Assembly: GCA_947652605.1 (NCBI GenBank)
Contig: OX393581.1
Coordinates: forward strand, 6,390,640-6,454,639
Reading direction: 5' to 3'
DNA length: 64,000 nucleotides
Origin: Elmis aenea
Lineage: Eukaryota > Arthropoda > Insecta > Coleoptera > Elmidae
Shown here in pieces: positions 11,325 to 21,214 of this stretch (the first letter of the stretch is position 1; each line of letters begins with the position of its first letter). The notes under the pieces are model-generated. The model was given only the letters and a program-made list of their open reading frames with translations. It had not been told where the DNA came from and searched no databases. Position numbers and translations under genes: made by a program.

Positions 11325-11540
11325 CTTACAGGTTGTCTAAAATTAAATTTTTTTTTAATACAACTTCAGACCACTAAAATTCGTATTTTTATCAAACACC
11401 ATGCTCATTTTTTTAAAAATTTTCTATTGCAAAATTAAATCCTGCATCAATCTGTACTAGCGTTTCCATACCTATCTGCAATCATTTTCGAGTTATTAAG
11501 AATTTTTTCTAAAGTTTAGAGAAAATTGTAACATTTTTAA
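11325..11540. mobile_element. Mariner-type terminal arm, repeat D copy 1
   Basis: Begins TACAGGTTGTCTAAAATTAA and matches, with scattered changes, the reverse complement of about 60905-61143 (which begins TACAGGGTGTCCAAAATTTA). The shared run includes CTGTAnTAGCGTTTCCnTAC and TTTTCGAGTTATTAAGAATT. The TACAGGGTG start suggests a mariner-like end; no second arm or transposase is visible here. Confidence 0.65.
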
Positions 11541-11854
11541 ATAGCAAGCCTTGGAAATGACAACAAAAGCTAATGTTAATAACTGCCAAAAACTTTTATC
11601 GCGTTTGTCTGAAGTATCCATGAAAATAGAAAATCAAGAGTATTCAAATACGGATATTTTGAACTATTAGTTAGCTTCTGTCTGATCAGAGAGCACGAAA
11701 TTGTGGCAAAAACAGTACTCGATTTAAAAATTATTTTTCTAACTACAATAACTTTTCTGACGAAATTAACCATTCACCGATCTCCTTATATTTTAATTAA
11801 CACCATATCAACAATTTTTGACTCTTCGCTGAACCAATTCTGACTTACAAGGGC
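11541..11854. other. Gene-free spacer
   Basis: AT-rich spacer between the repeat D arm and the large inverted repeat. A minus-strand 65-codon open stretch at 11576-11773 has no recognisable motif. Confidence 0.3.
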
Positions 11855-12560
11855 GGGTCACGATATGTTGTCGCTAGAATCTGATCAAGGCTGTGTTTAT
11901 TGTATCAAAAATATCAAAACTTAGATGTTTTGCAGAGTTATCGTGCCACTGGCCATTTCCTTCGGAAAAATGGGGGAAAACTGAAAAGATGAATAATAAA
12001 AAAATAATTTTTAAGATCGCTTTGGCCATGAAACCGTCATAAAATCGAAATTCTTGTATTTACCAATTCGCGCATCCTTCGCAAGTATAAAGTATAATGG
12101 TGCAAAGCTTTTGAAAAAATCTTAAAACGGTTCCGGAGAAAAACGCGAAAAACGCCCTTGTAAAAACGGTTTTCCCTATGTTAAAGGCCTATGCAAGTCA
12201 CATAGATTTAGTTATAACAGATATACCACAACTTCTCAAATCATAGCTTTTGCAAGGGTTTCGTTTTTGACGCTTTTCTCCGGAACCGTTTAAGATTTTT
12301 ACAAAAACTTTGCACCATTTTACTTCCAAAGGATGCGCGAATCGGTAAATAGAAGAATTTCGATTTTATCTCTGACGGTTTCATGGTCAACGCGATCGCA
12401 AAATTATTTTTATTCTCCTTTTCAGTTTTTTCCGTATTTTCTCCGAAGGAAATAGCCAGTGGAACGTATAACTCTGCAAAACGTTTAGTTTTGATGTTCT
12501 TGATGCAATAAACATAGCCTTGATCAGATTCTAGCGACAACATATCGTGACCAAAAAAGG
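11855..12560. repeat. Large inverted repeat (foldback-like), related to repeat B
   Basis: A left arm of about 320 bp (11855-12175, starting GGTCACGATATGTTGTCGCT) is repeated in inverse orientation at about 12245-12560. A loop of about 70 bp (GCAAGTCACATAGATTTAG...) separates them. The arms differ by small indels and substitutions. The same sequence occurs once, in single orientation, in repeat B at 45400-45780. The minus-strand open stretch 12241-12639 (132 codons) lies mainly inside one arm and shows no known domain, so I do not call it a gene. Confidence 0.85.
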
Positions 12561-13667
12561 AGAAAAAATTGTTGAGCACATATTTTTTTCTTAATCGCGT
12601 TTTTCTTAAACGTCGATCATAATCGCACCACTCTTGCACTTATTTTTGGCGTATTAACGTTTTGTATGTGTACAGGTTCAGCGCTACACATGGAGCACTC
12701 TCGTCTGTGTTTTTGTTTTCAAACTAATATCGTTTGTTTGGCTTAGGGATCACGAGTCTCCGAATGCGCAGTTGTGGTATCGGTTGCTTTATTTAATTTT
12801 GGGATAACCTTTGCTCATTACTTATATACCGGGCGATCCTCGTAAATTTCCTTAATCCGCTTCATAAATAATTGTGCTTTGCGTGTGCCAGCACGATTCT
12901 CTCCTCTATACCTTTTTTTGTGGTTAAACTGATGAAACTTTGATAAATTTTATGAAAATGCATGTAATTATACTTGATAAAGCGTAATTTGCTTCCGTTT
13001 AAATTAATATTTTGCGTTATAAATTTGCGTGATTCAATCTGTGCGCGAATTAGATGAGAAAAACAGAAATGTTCTGACGAATAAGTTCGCTCACGTGCAG
13101 GGCAATTTCTGTTACATAGTAAAAAATAGATGCAAACATGGCTTATCTCTCGTGTTACAATCTACATCAGCAGCCATGGTGAAGGTGAAGACCCACGATG
13201 ACGGTTTTAGCTGCTCAGGTTACCGAGATGTGCGTGTAAACTTGTACCGCATTAGCTTTTAACTTCCGGTTTACTGTTTGGGTTTATGTAACTATAAAAC
13301 AAGTTTCTCGCAAAAAAGGCGAACAACCTGTATCGTTATTGTTGTAGACGTGGTTATTACAAAATTTTGCGAAGCCCTTTATCGGGTTGTTTTGACTTGG
13401 TAAGTTACCGAACTCGTTGACATGATATCAGAAACCCAATGAAATATAATGAAAACACTGCTTGATGAAAATATAATTGTATTTGACATTTAAAAAGAAA
13501 TTTTCGATTTTTTTTTTACTTTTCTAGTTTCATTCAATTAAATATTTTGGTGCCCCAAAATTATCATTAAAACCGCAATACCACAAGAAATATTAGTTAT
13601 AGACACAATATACCTATTTTTACTTATTAAAGATATTAAATTATTGATAAGAAAATGTGATAATATA
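12561..13667. other. Gene-free unique DNA with one unconvincing ORF
   Basis: Moderately GC-richer around 12660-12900. A 77-codon plus-strand ORF (13029-13262) starts with ATG in a neutral context and has no recognised motif; host exon status cannot be supported. No repeats seen. Confidence 0.3.
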
Positions 13668-14191
13668 CAGAGTAGATATCTCAGATTACATTTCCAGCAT
13701 GGGGATCTCGCTTATTATAAGAGATACAGGTTTGACTAAATTAGATGAATTATTCCTTATTATAAGAGGAGCCACAATCAATTAAAAGTACAAAATTCCT
13801 TGTACTTCAGATGTTATAGGAAAATATTTATAAAAATAGATATAGCAAGTAATATCTTATTTAAAAGAGAAAAAAAGCACATTTAACTATTCCATAGCCA
13901 ACTTCGCGGCCTATAAGAAGAAAGAAATTAGGAGTAATATCTCCAAAATGGTAATTGATTTTTAAAAAACCTAAAATAACAGTTACTCCTATTACATTGT
14001 ACATAAAACAGTACCTTTAGAAAGTACTAATAAAATTAATCTAATGATTAGGACGAAAAAGTTATTAGAGAAAAAGGAAATCCAACATTTTTATATTTTT
14101 TCTATAACATCTGAAGTAATAGGAATTTTGTACTTGTATCTCTTATAATAAGCGAGATCCCCATGCTGGAAATGTAATCTGGGACATCCTG
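13668..14191. mobile_element. Mariner-type MITE, 524 bp
   Basis: Long inverted ends of about 65 bp (from CAGAGTAGATATCTCAGATT at the left to its near-complement ending in ACATCCTG at the right) are flanked by TA on both sides (13666-13667, 14192-14193). A second inner inverted pair, AAGTACAAAATTCC with ACTTCAGATGTTATAG, lies near 13786-13815 and 14103-14136. No transposase. TA flanks and a CAGxxTG end fit the Tc1/mariner superfamily. Confidence 0.8.
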
Positions 14192-14539
14192 TATAGTAAG
14201 GTGACCAACCGTCCTCCTTTAGGGAGGACAGTCCTCCTTTTTTCACTTCTGTCCTCCCTTGAAAAGTGTCCTCCTTTTTGCCCTCCTTTTTGTCCTTTTC
14301 GATATTTGAAGACTAAAATCTGTAAATCTCCAAAAGAAAATACTAGGAATAGGCTGTAATGTTCATATTTTGTCAAATGCAATCAACACGGCGTCATGTG
14401 CCATGCCAATTGATGTAGAATTAATAATAACTACAATTTATTTGTATTTTAGTCGTTTTACCGTTCGCGTGGCTACTTTAAAACAATTTTGTGAAGAAGC
14501 GAATGTTGAATACAAAAAACACCTGCTATAGAGCGTGTT

Positions 14540-14755
14540 CTACAATTATTCGAGCCTCTTCGCTTACATTTTTTGAGTTTAGACAAATGTCCTAAAATCC
14601 TGGAGTCGTTTTTCAATAATGAAATATCTGAGATGTTAATGTATTTTGTACATAATCAAGCATCTATTTTTCACAAAACGATTCAAAAGATTGAAGGTGA
14701 ACACATTTCAGCTACAGAAGTTAGCCTTATTTTGAATGACTATCCTTCAATATAA
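14540..14755 (+). pseudogene. hAT transposase middle fragment
   Basis: Reads RVLQLFEPLRLHFLSLDKCP and ends ISATEVSLILNDYPSI before a stop. It is similar in layout to the segment of insect zinc-finger/BED hAT transposases that precedes the C-terminal insertion (FEPLxSxFxSxDKCP...ISATEV). The ATG-initiated part is 60 codons (14573-14755). Stops on both sides show it is dead. Confidence 0.65.
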
Positions 14756-14941
14756 ATCTCGATTTTAAAGAAAAATTTCTTCCTTTAATTATAAAAAGAA
14801 AATTATCAGACTTAAAGGAATCAAATCCGGGCATAACGAAAAAGTTTATCAAAGAAGTGCAGAAGTTTTACCAAACATGTTTTCAATATATCGAAGAATG
14901 GTCTAAAACAAACCTCAAATAACAGTTTTCAATGGTGTTTT

Positions 14942-15424
14942 TTGGCTTCATCCCCAGTATGTTGGACAGATATTGAATCTTGTGTTGAGTTTTTATCTAA
15001 AGAATTGCCAGATATTAAAATAGACGACAATTGTTTCTTTGAAGCAATTAGAAGACTGAATGTATATTTAAATTCTGAAAAATTAATACAATGGGAAAAT
15101 CAACACGTTGAAATTGATAAAAGATGGGTGGAAATATTCAGCAATTTCAAAAATGGACATATTCCATGTGAAAATTTATTTATTCTTGTTCAATTTGTGT
15201 TGTGCTGCCCTGAAACTAATGCAGCAGTTGAAAGAGTTTTTTCAATTGCTAATGATTTTTGGACAAGTGAGAAATCGAGATTGAATGTTGATACTCTAGC
15301 TGCAGCACTTGTCGTAAAATTCAATATGAAAGACATGTCTTGTTCAGATATTTCCAATATATTGTTAGAAGATAATACACTGCTAAAAAATATGCATTCA
15401 ATGGAGAAGTTCTCCTTTAAATAG
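14942..15424 (+). pseudogene. hAT transposase C-terminal fragment (hATC dimerisation domain)
   Basis: A 160-codon open stretch whose second half reads CPETNAAVERVFSIANDFW and then SEKSRLNVDTLAAALVVKFN. This matches the hATC motif (SNAxxERxFSxxnxxxxxxRSRLxxxtLxxLL). In an intact transposase it mediates dimerisation and completes the RNase H-like active site. It is intact relative to the rest of the element, but the upstream catalytic region is broken by stops and frameshifts, and the N-terminal BED finger is missing. Confidence 0.88.
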
Positions 15425-15598
15425 TTATAGGCATGTAAGCATAAAATTTCATGTTAGTGTTAGTTACAAATGTTTTTATTAAGCATTTATCATATTATAA
15501 TGTTTGCAATGCATAAAATGTTTCTTTTATTTATTTACTTTTTTTTTTGCTCTTTAATTTGTGTCCTCCTTTTCATTGTAAGAAAGTTGGTCACCTTA

Positions 15599-16121
15599 AT
15601 AGGGTATTCCATTTAAAAAAATTGACTTATCCGTGTTTGAAGTTTATCCAATTGGGCCGGGCATAGGAAACACCCTGTATATTATTTTAAAATTTTAACG
15701 AGCCAGCAATTACAAAGACACTATTGTAAAATAAAATATCAAAGGAATTAACTTTTATTTCAATCTTTTTTGCAAGTTCCTGCTAACAACAGAGCTATCG
15801 AATAATTCGTCTTGGCTGGGACACCCTGTGTACCTCAATTTTTCACTGTTCTGTTAAAGATCCTTTAAAAGGGGGCCTTAATTTTATATTTGCTTAGGGT
15901 CCCAGATGGGGTTAAGACGACCCTAAGAACTAGCAAACTATTCTCGACACAGAAAGGTACAAGAGAATCAAATTAAGAAGCAAAAGGTTCTTTTGTGTAT
16001 CATGAAATTTTATTACAATAGCTTTAATGCCTCATGATTAAATTCGATTGTTGGCCATCAGGTAATTTTCCTGCGATTATTTAAGTGTCTCAGATGATGT
16101 TTTAAATATGCGAAGGGTATG
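15599..16121. repeat. Remnants of mariner-type CAGGGTG ends
   Basis: After the hAT, AGGGTATTCCATTTAAAAAA (15601) continues to GGAAACACCCTGTATATT (15666-15683), a ~80-bp unit bounded by facing CAGGGTG-like ends as in the larger palindrome downstream. Another GGGACACCCTG end is at 15819. The remainder to 16121 holds no gene that I can see. Confidence 0.5.
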
Positions 16122-16250
16122 TAGGGAAAACCGGGGATGAAAGTAAAATGTTGTTGTTTTTATTTAATTTCTCATGGAGTATAGGTTTTTTACATACAAA
16201 TTCATTTAGTGATAGATTGAACATTTGTCTTCCTTCCAAGATATTTATCT

Positions 16251-18159
16251 CAGGGTGCACCACGACCCTGAGATTCTTCGATAGCTCCTTTATTAATGAA
16301 AATATCAAAAAATGTTTAATACAAATATTGTGCGAACCTATTTTCTACATGACTTAAAATTATTTTCAAATATACAGAGTGTTTCGTTTGACCGGCACAT
16401 ATAAAAATTTAATTTTTTTAAATAGAACACCCTGTATATTTTTACATTTTTGGATTCCTCTTAAAATTTACTTTAAAAAATGTATAAGGTTATATGGGTC
16501 TTAAGTCAACCGTTTTCGTAAAATTTACATTTTTGTGAAAATTTTGAGCGATACAGCACTTTAAATTTATTTTAACATTAAAGTTATTTAAAAAAGCGGT
16601 AAAATTTCGTTTAAAACTTAGATTGACAATAGATTAATTAACACTTTGCGCTAGCTACATTTTAAAAATATTATACAGGGTGTTTTTTACGCTTGGTCAA
16701 ACTTGTGCAACTTTAAACATCGATAAGTCATTTTTCTTAAATGCAACACCCTGTATATTATTATATTTTCTTGTAGAGAATTTAATTGTCTTTCGAAATT
16801 ATTAAGCATGTCCTATACCTAAAGTTAATATTTTTCGAGCTATCTCGATTTTTATTATTATTACTAAGGCAATCGAAATATTTTAAAGTCGGCCTTGGAC
16901 GCAAGTCGTAATTTTTCAAAGAATTTTCAAATAAAAGAATTAAAAAAGCTGAAATTTTAATTTTAGGCTAAAATCCACGCCTTTTTCCCGAAATTTATCG
17001 TAAAATTGTTCAAGATTATATCCTTGTTTATGTTCTACGCACAGCCGTAGACGTTGTCTGAAAGACTCTATTACCCTTTATAACATTTCGGGGGTTATAC
17101 CATCAAAAGCAACACAGCAAGTAATGCAGTTGCCGAACACAGAATATCCTAATGGATGGATAGGGCGAGGTAGACTAATCTCCTGGCCACCTAGGTCACC
17201 TGATCTTACTCCTATCGATTTATTTTTGTGGGGACACATAAAACAGGTGTATCAAGACCCCCCAACAACTGCTGAAGATATGCAGAACAGAATTCGTGTT
17301 GCTATTGATGGTATAACCCCCGAAATGTTATAAAGGGTGCTAGAGTCTTTCAGACAAAACGTCTACGGCTGTGCGTAGAACAAGGACATAATCTTGAACA
17401 ATTTATACAATAAATTTCGGAAAAATGGGGTACATTTTTAGCCTAAAATTAAAGTTGCACCTCTTTTTATTCTTCTGTTTAAAAATTCCTTGAAAAATTT
17501 CGACTTACCTCCATGGCCGACTTTAAAATATTTCGATTGCCTTAGTAATAATAATAAAAATCGAGATAGCTCGAAAAATATTAACTTTAGGTATAGAACA
17601 TGCTTAATAATTTCGAAAGACAATTAAATTCTCTACAAGAAAATATAATAATATACAGGGTGTTGCATTTAAGAAAAATGACTTATCGATGTTTAAAGTT
17701 TCACAAGTTTGACCAAGCGTAAAAAACACCCTGTATAATATTTTTTAAATGTAGTTAGCGCAAAGTGTTAATTAATCTATTGTCAATTTAATTTTTAAAC
17801 GAAATATTACCGCTTTTTTAAATAACTTTAATGTTAAAAAAAAATTGAAAGTGCTGTATCGTTCAAAAATTTCATAAACATTTAAATTTTACGAAAACGG
17901 TTGACTTAAGACCTATATAACCATATACATTTTTTAAAGTAAATTTTAAGAGGAATCCAATAATGTAAAAATATACAGGGTGTTCCATTTAAAAACATTA
18001 CATTTTTATATGTGCCGCTCAAACGAAACACCCTGTATATTTAAAAATAATTTTAGGTTATGTAGAAAATAGGTTCGCACAATATTTGTATTAAATATTA
18101 ATTGATATTTTCTTTAATAAAGGAGCTATCGAAGAATCTCAGGGTCGTGGTGCACCCTG
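16251..18159. mobile_element. 1.9-kb palindromic mariner-like derivative
   Basis: Two arms of about 850 bp (16251-17105 and 17309-18159) are inverted copies, starting CAGGGTGCACCACGACCCTG and ending in its complement, with TA after the right end. Each arm includes internal TATACAGGGTGTT/AACACCCTGTATA words in facing pairs (16376/16430, 16674/16746 and their mirror images). The arms run into the C-terminal transposase codons, so both copies contain GITPEML. The left arm encodes it on the minus strand, the right arm on the plus strand. The element therefore looks like an inverted duplication of the 3' end of a mariner-like transposon. A solo arm is at 32941-33754. Confidence 0.88.
17112..17400 (+). 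pseudogene. Mariner-like transposase C-terminal fragment
   Basis: In the loop of the palindrome, the plus strand reads WIGRGRLISWPPRSPDLTPI, then DLFLWGHIKQVY and IDGITPEML before a stop. PPRSPDLTPxDxFLWG is the block around the last catalytic acidic residue of insect mariner/IS630-type DDE transposases. Upstream catalytic aspartates are gone. After the stop, RVLESFRQNVYGC continues the usual C-terminus. It is a dead fragment trapped between the arms. Confidence 0.85.
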
Positions 18160-18950
18160 TATATTTCGTAAAGCATATGTAAGATTTTTTTTTCTGTAGT
18201 AAGATAGCTGTTACTTCCAACCTCAACGTTGGGGCTAAAAGTAACAATGATCGGGGTAAGTTGTAACGGCAAGATAACTTACACAGCTCATAAGTAGTGG
18301 GTAAATATATTAGCATTCATCAACAAAATTAATATTTGATTCCAAAATACACATTAGCAAAATGAAAAAATAAAATAAAAATCTTTGGTACAATACAAAA
18401 TGATAAGTGAACATTATCAATATTCAAAAATGTGAAACAAAAAGATACAACAAATTGGAAAACTAATCCGACAAGTTTTGTATGTTCTCATCTACGAAGA
18501 AAACCACCAATTGGGTGCTTAGAGCGAACATTTGCAAGTGAAAACATTGATTGGGATTGGTTGTAACACTGTTACTTTTGACCCCAAGTGTACACAAAAG
18601 AAGTTGTAGGGAATCCACAATTAACCACGATTCCGACGTCAAATTGTATTGCATCCACCAATAGTCAACAAAATTTAGAACACGATTATCTAGGTACTTT
18701 TTTGTTCCTCTTTTAAAGATCGCCTTAAAGTCACTCGACCGGTGACACAACGCATTAACTTTAAGACGGAAAATAGTGACTCTTGCTGACAAAAACTTAA
18801 CCTCTATGACAGATGAAAACTAGCAATGTAGGTAGGGAGGTGGATGTAAATGAACATTGCACAAGCGCTTAGGGCGACATGTAACAAAAATTAAATAAAC
18901 TATAGGCACTGTTACAACCCACCCGTGTTACTTTCATCCCCGGTCTCCAC

Positions 18951-20029
18951 TACTCGTAAGTTTGGGAAACGCTGGTTTAAATGATGCCACCAAATTAAAA
19001 ATCGATGTTGCCTATTTATAAACCAAGGTTCATATAGTATTGTACTAAATAAACACATCAGTTAATGAACCTACCACAGGTGCGGTTCGCATTTTAAATT
19101 TGAACTATAATTAAAAAACCGTGTCTCTACCAATTTGTTTATCATTTTTATATACAAAAAAAACTACGTAATTTCCTAAATAATAATCAACGCGGCTATG
19201 ACTAACAGGTGGACAAGTTCAACAGTCACAATTAAATCTAAACAATAACAAATCCATGTGTTAACATTGAATCAAGGTCGTGTTTTGTCTCGGCTTGAGA
19301 GCTTACATTATTAGTGCGCTGTATATTGTATATTACAACTATAACTTGTATAAATAAACAATCATATTACGGAGCTAATGTTGCTGGGGCACTTAGCAGA
19401 CGTTTTGTTAAAGAATGAATCTTTCAGCATGGACGAAACGACGAACGCGGTACAAGGAAGCAATTTATTCACAATGATTTAGCTACATCCGGGACCAAAA
19501 GCACTTAATACAAATGTTAATGCAAATTTATTATAGATTTAACGTTGTAACTTATTTTTTTTTCATTGTACTTACTTTAATACTGTGTACGTTATCTAGA
19601 TTTGCCAACACGACAGGCTTTATTACAAAATTAAACCGACTAAAAAAGCTCCTTAATGGCTGTTTTAGTTGAATAGACCATGTTATGTCGCGATTTTATC
19701 ACCAAAACGACGTAATTTGAGTGTATAATAGGCCGCAGTAACCATAACCTAATTTAGCTTTAAAAATTGTGGTTAAATGTTATCTGTGCCAGTTTAATTA
19801 TGAATACAAAGGCGGAATTATAATGTTTAAGTAGCCGTTTAAAATGTGCTTATCAATCTTTATCATTTTTATATCAGCGCGAGTCGGTAGACGGATTTCG
19901 CTTGAACGTGGCGAAATCCGTTGCATGCATCGCTTGTGTGATATTACTCTTACAAAAATTTTAATGGCAAATTTACCTGTGTTTATTGTTGTTAATTCAA
20001 GGCTCTTGCTAGTGTAGATTTCGTTTTTA
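18951..20029. other. Gene-free unique DNA
   Basis: No gene or repeat recognised apart from a strong small hairpin at 19891-19921. AT-rich; minus-strand open stretch 19798-20262 overlaps and runs antisense into the LINE-A copy and is not a gene. Confidence 0.4.
19891..19921. repeat. Perfect 11-bp stem hairpin
   Basis: ACGGATTTCGC (19891-19901) pairs perfectly with GCGAAATCCGT (19911-19921) across a 9-nt loop TTGAACGTG. It stands out from AT-rich surroundings. Function unknown; a MITE core or structured RNA fragment are both possible. Confidence 0.7.
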
Positions 20030-20712
20030 ATGCTTATAACCAAAAACCAAGAAAGCTTTAAATATTTGGGAGTGATCATAGAGAAAAATGGAGGAATGGA
20101 CAAGGAAGTAAGCGAAAGGACAGGAAATGTGGGAAGAATGTTAAACAGTTTAAGAACAACATTTTTTGGAAATAGAGAAGTCCCAAAACGAACAAAAGTG
20201 GAAGTGGTAAAAAAGGTAGTAACTCCGGCACTTTTATACGGAAGTGAAACTTGGACACTCACATTGAAAAAATAGTAGTCGAGTGAATGCAGTAAAAATG
20301 AGGTTTCTAAGAAAAATCCAAGGAAAAAAAAATGATAGAATCAGAAACGAAACATATAGAGAACAATTACAGATAAAATCAGTTGAAACAAAAAGACAGC
20401 TGGGATGGTCGGATCACGTTTATAGGATGAAAGGAGAAAGGTTAACCAGAAAGGCCTATGGAGCAAGATCACAGGGAAAAAGATCGAATCAGAAATGAAA
20501 CATATAGAGAACAATTAAAGATACAATACATTGAAACAAAAATACAAGAAAGACAACTGGGGTGGTTGGGTCACATTTATAGGATGAAAGAAGAAAGGTT
20601 AACAAAAAAAAACTATAAAGCAAGATCACAGGGAAAAAACAAAAGAGGTAAACCGAGAAAAAACTGGCAAGACGAATATAAAAAAGCAGCAGCGGATAGA
20701 AACATCAAATGA
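20030..20712 (+). pseudogene. LINE-A reverse transcriptase C-terminus, broken
   Basis: Encodes the RT thumb and C-terminal region in three overlapping frames (20030-20275, 20283-20498, 20458-20712). KYLGVII is the conserved block after the catalytic core, and GHIYRM...GxPRxxWxDE is the typical RTE-type C-terminal motif. The catalytic FxDD box lies upstream of the 5' truncation and is absent. The internal duplication repeats the QLGW...YRMK block. No product expected. Confidence 0.85.
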
Positions 20713-20759
20713 AAGGACATAAAAAAGCTAGCACAAGACAGAAAAACATGAAAAAAAAG

Positions 20760-21105
20760 CAGAGGTTTGGAGCAGTCCAAGTTTTTTCCGACATTAAAAT
20801 TCAGGTTCAGCTCCGGTCTATGCTCCAAATATTGATGAAATGTTTAAAATATATTTTTTAATTAAAGCTTTCTTTAAAAAAAAAAAAGCTTTGATTTTAT
20901 TGGATATGTGGAAAAGTTAAATAAATGTTTGTAAGAACAAATTATAGATCTTCAAACGTTGAAAAAACGAAAAAAATGTGTGTTTTTTTGAATTGTACAT
21001 AATAAACTGGAGCATTGGAGCAATCAAAATTATTTGCTCCTGACTCCGCTCCAGCTCCGGGCGAAAACCTATTGCTCCAGCTCCGGGCTCCGCTCCAAAC
21101 CTCTG
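20760..21105. mobile_element. hAT miniature element (hAT-GGAGC copy 2)
   Basis: 346 bp with 14-bp inverted ends CAGAGGTTTGGAGC/GCTCCAAACCTCTG, one base different from copy 1 at 2351. Flanks are AAAAAAAG (20752-20759) and GAAAAAAG (21106-21113), an 8-bp duplication with one change. The LINE-A copy at 55.6 kb shows the unoccupied site GGGAAAAAAGTCAGCAC. Near the right end, several CTCC/GGAGC words and an internal GGAGCAATCAAAATTATTTG stretch match copy 1. No coding capacity. Confidence 0.92.
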
Positions 21106-21214
21106 GAAAAAAGTCAACACAACACAACTCAACAGTCCTACACCTAACAGCAGAAGGACTCATGACTAAATAATAACCAAAAAATTACAAAGGTTTCTAT
21201 TGGGAATATACTGA

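Larger units (their letters stand above)
14197..15598 (+). mobile_element. hAT element relic with GTCCTCC arrays
   Basis: About 1.4 kb with 13-bp perfect inverted ends TAAGGTGACCAAC/GTTGGTCACCTTA. The left end carries repeated GTCCTCC/GCCCTCC words (14213-14297), with one facing copy near the right end (15561). The interior keeps two in-order pieces of hAT transposase. I could not match the 8-bp flanks (CTGTATAG versus ATAGGGTA), so the target duplication is decayed or the ends are slightly misplaced. It sits against the MITE at 13668-14191 and interrupts another CAGGGTRTTCC-type repeat. Confidence 0.82.
16124..18950. mobile_element. Outer TA-flanked element (TIR ...CCGGGGATGAAAGTAA), interrupted
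   Basis: Facing ends GGGAAAACCGGGGATGAAAG (16124) and the complement of GTGGAGACCGGGGATGAAAG (ending 18950) are flanked by TA on both sides. This suggests a ~0.9-kb Tc1/mariner/pogo-type element later split by the palindromic element 16251-18159. The right interior contains GTTACTTTTGACCCC-like words near 18570 and a 109-codon minus-strand open stretch (18463-18792) that I do not recognise. Superfamily is uncertain. Confidence 0.55.
20030..21172 (+). mobile_element. LINE-A copy 2: RTE-like 3' end, with a hAT inserted
   Basis: 5'-truncated RTE-like LINE starting in the RT thumb (FKYLGVIIEKNGGMDKEVSE) and continuing through ALLYGSETW, RFLRKIQG, LGWLGHIYRMKEERL and GKPRKNWQDEYKKAA. It ends in a 3' UTR and tail around ACTCATGACTAAATAAT. 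Several frameshifts break it. A ~146-bp segment (about 20335-20480) is tandemly duplicated at 20485-20640. The hAT at 20760-21105 interrupts its 3' UTR. Same family as 200-1465, 43558-44570 and 55077-55700. Confidence 0.88.

Noticed and set aside
12241..12639. 132-codon minus-strand ORF
   Set aside because: Lies mainly in one arm of an inverted repeat whose other copies are frameshifted; no known domain.
13029..13262. Host gene exon (77 codons)
   Set aside because: No recognisable domain, no conserved splice framing and length within chance expectation.
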